From the NCBI RefSeq assembly GCF_002269385.1, contig NZ_CP022957.1:1731001-1795000 (forward strand): a DNA stretch of 64,000 bases, in the 5' to 3' direction. The translations under genes and the position numbers were made by a program. The notes under the pieces were generated by a model. That model saw only the letters and a list, made by a program, of their open reading frames with translations, had not been told where the DNA came from and ran no database searches. Below, piece by piece: positions 60,106 through 64,000 of the stretch. Each line of letters starts with the position of its first letter. Position 1 is the first letter of the stretch. The stretch is from Maribacter cobaltidurans (GTDB taxonomy: Bacteria; Bacteroidota; Bacteroidia; Flavobacteriales; Flavobacteriaceae).

Positions 60106-60849
60106 TTAACGGCCAGAAGAAATAAGGTCATTATAAATGATGTCACGTACCTCCTCACGTAAAGTGCTTTTATCCTCTTCTGACAAGATTCCCGTTTCAA
60201 AAAACTCATGTACCCTTGCCCTGACCGTACCTGGGCCGCCACTGAAGAAGGTAAATGAAAAACGTTTTTTATTGTCATAGAACGTAATAGGAACTAGTGG
60301 TATTTTATGGGCTATGGCCATTTTAAAGGCCCCGTCCTTAAAATTGTCAAGAATTATGTTTTCATCGTCTGGAACACCACCTTCGGGGAAAATACAGATA
60401 CTTAATCCTTGGTTTAATCTTCGTTGCGCCCTTCGATAAACCCCCGTTCTACTTTGGGTACTTTCCCGGTCCACCATTATACATACCCTTTTATAGAAAA
60501 ACCCGAATACGGGAATCTTTACCAATTCCTTTTTGCCTACGAAAACAAAAGGATTTTCACTTACATAGAGCATTAACATAATGTCCAACATACTAGTATG
60601 GTTGGCCACCAACATATAGCTTTTTCCTAACTTCATTTTTTGATCGTAGATTACCCTTGGCGGACAACCCATGCCATATAGAATGGGCGTGGCCCAAAGG
60701 TTCCGTGCCATCCAAAAGAATTTCGGGTACCATTTTTCATTCGATGCGAACAATAGCAAAAAGGGAAAGAACAGAAAGATGGGAAAGGCCACGAGTACGT
60801 AAAACCAAACACGATAAAGCGTTTGAAGAATTCGCTTAAGTAGTAACAT
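60106..60849 (-). CDS. plsC: 1-acyl-sn-glycerol-3-phosphate acyltransferase
   Basis: A 247-residue membrane enzyme that adds the second acyl chain to make phosphatidic acid. Catalytic motif NHTSMLD with His84 and Asp89, followed by FVGKKELVKIPVFGFFYK and the FPEGGVPD block. One N-terminal membrane helix. Convergent with the barrel gene (stop 10 bp away). A -7 box lies only 4 nt upstream of the ATG. Confidence 0.94.
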   Translation of the reverse strand: MLLLKRILQTLYRVWFYVLVAFPIFLFFPFLLLFASNEKWYPKFFWMARNLWATPILYGMGCPPRVIYDQKMKLGKSYMLVANHTSMLDIMLMLYVSENPFVFVGKKELVKIPVFGFFYKRVCIMVDRESTQSRTGVYRRAQRRLNQGLSICIFPEGGVPDDENIILDNFKDGAFKMAIAHKIPLVPITFYDNKKRFSFTFFSGGPGTVRARVHEFFETGILSEEDKSTLREEVRDIIYNDLISSGR

Positions 60850-60853
60850 AAAT

Positions 60854-60861
60854 CAAAAATA
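60854..60861 (-). promoter_or_regulatory. -7 box immediately in front of plsC
   Basis: TATTTTTG on the minus strand fits TAnnTTTG and ends 4 nt before the plsC ATG, the same spacing as thiL. No good -33. Confidence 0.38.
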
Positions 60862-60873
60862 GCGATTCTAGCC

Positions 60874-60901
60874 TTGATTTTTCCTATTTGTTTTACCTTT
60901 G
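60874..60901 (+). promoter_or_regulatory. Promoter of trpS
   Basis: -33 TTG (60874-60876), 17-nt spacer, -7 TACCTTTG (60894-60901), 21 nt before the ATG at 60923. It rules out the in-frame start at 60899. Confidence 0.55.
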
Positions 60902-60922
60902 CCCTCTTATAGATTAAAGCAA

Positions 60923-61891
60923 ATGGCAAGAATACTTACGGGTATCCAAAGTACGGGAACCCCACACTTAGGCAACATTCTCGGGGCCATAATCCCGGCC
61001 ATTACAATGGCGAGCGATCCAAAAAACGAGTCGTTTCTTTTTATTGCAGATATGCATTCCCTCACCCAGATCAAGGATGCAAAGGTTCTACGGGCAAATA
61101 CCTATGCCATAGCATCTGCTTGGCTGGCTTTTGGCTTGGATATCAATAAAACCGTTTTTTACCGCCAAAGCGATGTCCCACAGGTGACCGAACTATCCTG
61201 GTACCTAAGCTGTTTTTTTCCTTATCAGCGACTTACCCTTGCACATTCGTTTAAGGATAAAGCAGATCGCTTGGAGGATGTAAATGCCGGACTCTTTACC
61301 TATCCCATGCTTATGGCAGCGGATATTCTGCTATATGATGCCCATATAGTTCCTGTAGGAAAGGACCAACTCCAGCATATTGAAATGACCAGGGACGTTG
61401 CCCACCGTTTTCATGCCCAACTTGGAGAGACCTTTGTAGTTCCCGATGGAAAAGTACAGGAAGAAACCATGTATGTTCCAGGAACAGATGGTGCCAAAAT
61501 GAGCAAGAGTAGGGGAAATCTCATTGATTTATTTCAAACCGATAAAAAATTGAGAAAACAGATAATGGGTATCCAAACGGACAGTACTCCTATGGAGGAA
61601 CCCAAGGACCCCAGCAGGGATACTATTTTTGCCTTGTATAAAATTCTGGCCACACAACCTCAAATCGAGGAGATGACTGCCAATTATTTGGCTGGGAACT
61701 ATGGCTACGGACACGCCAAACAAGCTCTTTACGAAGTCATCTTAAACAAGTTCGAGGAACCTAGGGAAAAGTTCCATTATTACATGAACCACTTGGAAGA
61801 AGTGGACGAAGCCTTGGCCATTGGTGCAGAAAAAGCCAAAAAAGTGGCAGATGGCGTACTTCAAAGAGTAAGGGAAAAGTTGGGTTATTAA
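60923..61891 (+). CDS. trpS: Tryptophanyl-tRNA synthetase
   Basis: A 322-residue class I aminoacyl-tRNA synthetase. The HIGH-type motif is in GTPHLGN (residues 12-18), the KMSKS motif in AKMSKSRGN (about 191-199), and DMHSLTQ and AADILLYDAHIVPVGKDQLQHIEMTRD are typical of TrpRS. It charges tRNA-Trp. The ATG at 60923 is supported by the promoter upstream. Divergent from plsC. Confidence 0.97.
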   Translation: MARILTGIQSTGTPHLGNILGAIIPAITMASDPKNESFLFIADMHSLTQIKDAKVLRANTYAIASAWLAFGLDINKTVFYRQSDVPQVTELSWYLSCFFPYQRLTLAHSFKDKADRLEDVNAGLFTYPMLMAADILLYDAHIVPVGKDQLQHIEMTRDVAHRFHAQLGETFVVPDGKVQEETMYVPGTDGAKMSKSRGNLIDLFQTDKKLRKQIMGIQTDSTPMEEPKDPSRDTIFALYKILATQPQIEEMTANYLAGNYGYGHAKQALYEVILNKFEEPREKFHYYMNHLEEVDEALAIGAEKAKKVADGVLQRVREKLGY

Positions 61892-61961
61892 GATTTTTGT
61901 GGCTTTATCTTTTAATACAAAGTTTTACTTTGTAATTTGAGAGGCAGAACCAAAAATCCTG

Positions 61962-64000
61962 ATGACCAAGACAATAAAATCTTTCTTTTTTTATCCATTA
62001 TTTATTTTCGGCTTCCTAAACATCGGGGTTGCCCAAACAGAAATCAACGGGAAAGTTGTTGACAGTGATACGGGCGAACCTATACCTTATTGCAATATAT
62101 CTTTTGAATCCTTAACAGGAGGTACTTCTAGCAATGAACTTGGTGAATTCGTTATCGTGGTAGATTCTTTTCCCGCAAAATTGATCTTCTCACATATAAT
62201 TTACAGACAGAAAGTTCAAAAAATCCCAAAAACTTCCGTTATAAAGGTTTCCCTTGAGCCCTTGACCATTACTCTGGATGAAGTAGTTATCTCTTCCAAA
62301 ATAGATCCATTTGCCGTGAAACTGGCAAAAAACGCAATTGAAAAGGCATATAATTCATCAACAGAAGATAATTATGGTCGTGCCTTTTACAGGCAAAAAT
62401 CGAAGAATGGCGACTCTTATTCTGAATTTTCAGAAATCTTCTATGACATACGTTACAACAACACCGGTATACATGACTGGAATATTAGCGAAGGCAGGTA
62501 TGCTTTAAATAAAGATGCGGTACACAATAAAAATTACACTTCTTTTTCAAGAATCCTAAAACCATTACAGCCAAATACCAAGGATTTGATCTTTCCATTG
62601 CATCCAAATTTTGAATTGTATTATGATCCACGGGTTATCAGTGTGATTCAATCGGACAGTTCAGAAATTGCAGTTGTACACTTTAGACCCAAAAACGATG
62701 TAAAAACCCCAATTTTTGATGGGGAGGTCTACATCGATACAAAAACGTATGACATTCTAAAGATAAAAGGAGAATTATCCAATGATAATTTAGTGTTCAC
62801 AAAGCTTTCGACGAAAAAAAATAGTCATTGGAAAGATTATACTATTTCTTATGAAATCGCCTATAGAAGAAAAAATGCCTCAAAATCATTGTTAGATTAC
62901 ATTAAGGTAGATCAGTCGTTCGACTATTATGTAGACGATAGTTTTCAATTTAACGCAACAAGTACTTCCAATTTAACTTTTTATGAGCACTATACCCCTA
63001 CATCGAAAAAAAAGTTAGGCAGTAATCTTTCCAGAAAACAAAGTGATTGGGAAAAACTAGATGAAATTGGTTATAACCAAAAGTTTTGGGAAGAAAACCC
63101 TATTGTAAAAAGAACTCCCGTCGAGAAAGAGGTCATCGAATCATTTGAAAAGGAAAATGCTTTCAGTTCCATATTTCTAAATAGTTCGGAGAACATTGCA
63201 TTAATGGCCTCCAACTTGTCCAAAGATCTTTTTATAAAAGAACTTGACACGAAAACTGCGCTATATAACAACTATAACCCTATTGAGAAAGTGTTTTTGC
63301 ACACCGATAAGGATATATTTTCTGCTGGGGAAACCATTTGGTACAGTCCTTATGTTGTCCTAGGTTCCTATCATCTGCCATCCAATGGAAGCAAATTAGT
63401 TCATGTAGACCTTATAAGCCCGAATGGTGAAATCGTTTTGTCACAAACCCATGGTTTGCTTAATGGAATGGGGTCCGGCTCTATGGAGATTCCTAAAAAT
63501 CTTTCCCCTGGCACGTATCAATTAAGATCTTACACGCAGTGGATGCGGAATTTTAATTCCGACTTCTTTTTTACGAAAAACTTGAACATACTTAATCAAG
63601 ACATTGAAGACAAACCTTCACGGACAAAAGAAGATAAAATAGATGTACAGTTTTTTCCCGAAGGGGGCCATATGGTTGCCGATATTGCCAGTAGGGTTTC
63701 CTTTAAAGCTATTGGAAGCGACGGCTTACCCAGAAATGTGAAAGGGCGGATAATCGACTCAGAGGGGACACCCGTAGCGACTTTCAGCATTTTGGACCGT
63801 GGCGGGGGGTTCTTTCAGTTGACTCCGAAAAAAGGTGAGCATTATATTGCGGAATTGGATGATGGCGCACGCTATACCTTACCTGAAGTTCTTGAAAACG
63901 GGTACGTTATCACTGTAAACAATCTAAATGAAAAAAGTATTAAGGTTGTGGTGCAAGCTAGTGAGGTTTTACGCCATAGACCCTTTTATATTATTGGGAA
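61962..64000 (+). CDS. Large exported protein with carboxypeptidase-like regulatory and macroglobulin-like domains (3' end beyond the window)
   Basis: An open frame of 679 codons from the ATG at 61962 to the right edge, without a stop. Signal peptide MTKTIKSFFFYPLFIFGFLN (then IGVAQ). A carboxypeptidase-like regulatory domain follows (EINGKVVDSDTGEPIPYCNI, TSSNELGEFVIVVDS), then a DUF5686-like stretch, and from about residue 440 an MG2-type macroglobulin domain (KVFLHTDKDIFSAGETIWY, YQLRSYTQWMRNFN). In Bacteroidota such proteins often continue into a TonB-dependent barrel or plug; that part is not visible. Role in surface polymer or protein handling is inferred. Confidence 0.85.
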   Translation, partial: MTKTIKSFFFYPLFIFGFLNIGVAQTEINGKVVDSDTGEPIPYCNISFESLTGGTSSNELGEFVIVVDSFPAKLIFSHIIYRQKVQKIPKTSVIKVSLEPLTITLDEVVISSKIDPFAVKLAKNAIEKAYNSSTEDNYGRAFYRQKSKNGDSYSEFSEIFYDIRYNNTGIHDWNISEGRYALNKDAVHNKNYTSFSRILKPLQPNTKDLIFPLHPNFELYYDPRVISVIQSDSSEIAVVHFRPKNDVKTPIFDGEVYIDTKTYDILKIKGELSNDNLVFTKLSTKKNSHWKDYTISYEIAYRRKNASKSLLDYIKVDQSFDYYVDDSFQFNATSTSNLTFYEHYTPTSKKKLGSNLSRKQSDWEKLDEIGYNQKFWEENPIVKRTPVEKEVIESFEKENAFSSIFLNSSENIALMASNLSKDLFIKELDTKTALYNNYNPIEKVFLHTDKDIFSAGETIWYSPYVVLGSYHLPSNGSKLVHVDLISPNGEIVLSQTHGLLNGMGSGSMEIPKNLSPGTYQLRSYTQWMRNFNSDFFFTKNLNILNQDIEDKPSRTKEDKIDVQFFPEGGHMVADIASRVSFKAIGSDGLPRNVKGRIIDSEGTPVATFSILDRGGGFFQLTPKKGEHYIAELDDGARYTLPEVLENGYVITVNNLNEKSIKVVVQASEVLRHRPFYIIG

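Overview
The window comes from a marine-type member of the Flavobacteriaceae (Bacteroidota). Evidence seen directly: a gliding-motility lipoprotein GldH, a subtilase with a type IX secretion (T9SS) C-terminal sorting tail, many LSxC-type lipoproteins, PorT-like beta-barrels, DUF3078 and DUF2480 proteins, and promoters of the Bacteroidota type (TTG - about 19 nt - TAnnTTTG) with weak Shine-Dalgarno signals. Genus cannot be fixed from the sequence alone. I see no rRNA, tRNA or CRISPR array.

Layout. 1-5.5 kb: start of katG (cut by the window edge), a secreted S8 protease, an EEP-family hydrolase and hflX. 5.7-15.8 kb: a large Fe-S cluster (SUF) locus on the minus strand, iscA/sufA-sufB-[metallo-beta-lactamase lipoprotein]-sufC-sufD-[porT-like], then an outer-membrane protein, sufS, and sufE-sufT-DUF2480, ending with a DUF3078 barrel. 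16-19 kb: thiL, a small zinc-ribbon protein and brnQ. 19-24.6 kb: an accessory island with an orphan membrane protein, an IS1182-family insertion sequence, an orphan soluble protein, an overlapping XRE/membrane-protein pair, and a 'mobile mystery protein A/B' module (XRE regulator plus Fic protein) lying between two 274-bp direct repeats made from the 3' end of xth. 24.5-37.8 kb: xth, aminopeptidase P, then a plus-strand secreted-proteolysis cluster (two giant sortilin/BNR-repeat proteins and two M28 peptidases), a lipoprotein cyclophilin, DUF2721 and a small hypothetical. 38.1-42.9 kb: sdhCAB, an orphan Vsr-like nuclease and a DJ-1/PfpI protein. 42.9-48.1 kb: methionine-type aminotransferase, then serine hydrolase, GNAT and DPP4-like S9 peptidase. 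48.2-49.3 kb: a lipoprotein and two unannotated tiny genes that share a C-terminal motif. 49.4-56 kb: scoAB, PBP1A, gldH, a PSP1/RicT protein and trhO. 56.4-64 kb: recA, a lipoprotein, an ECF sigma factor with an unusual membrane-anchored barrel partner, plsC, trpS, and the start of a large exported protein with a carboxypeptidase-like regulatory domain and a macroglobulin-like domain.

How the genes work together: the SUF locus supplies clusters needed by SdhB in the same window; the sortilin/M28/S9/aminopeptidase P set looks like a protein- and peptide-degradation arsenal. The most unusual region is the mobile mystery module: four 18-bp near-palindromes (GTAAAT-N6-ATTTAC) spaced 32-33 bp apart precede it, and its flanks show that it entered next to xth while exchanging that gene's 3' end, with no transposase or integrase of its own.
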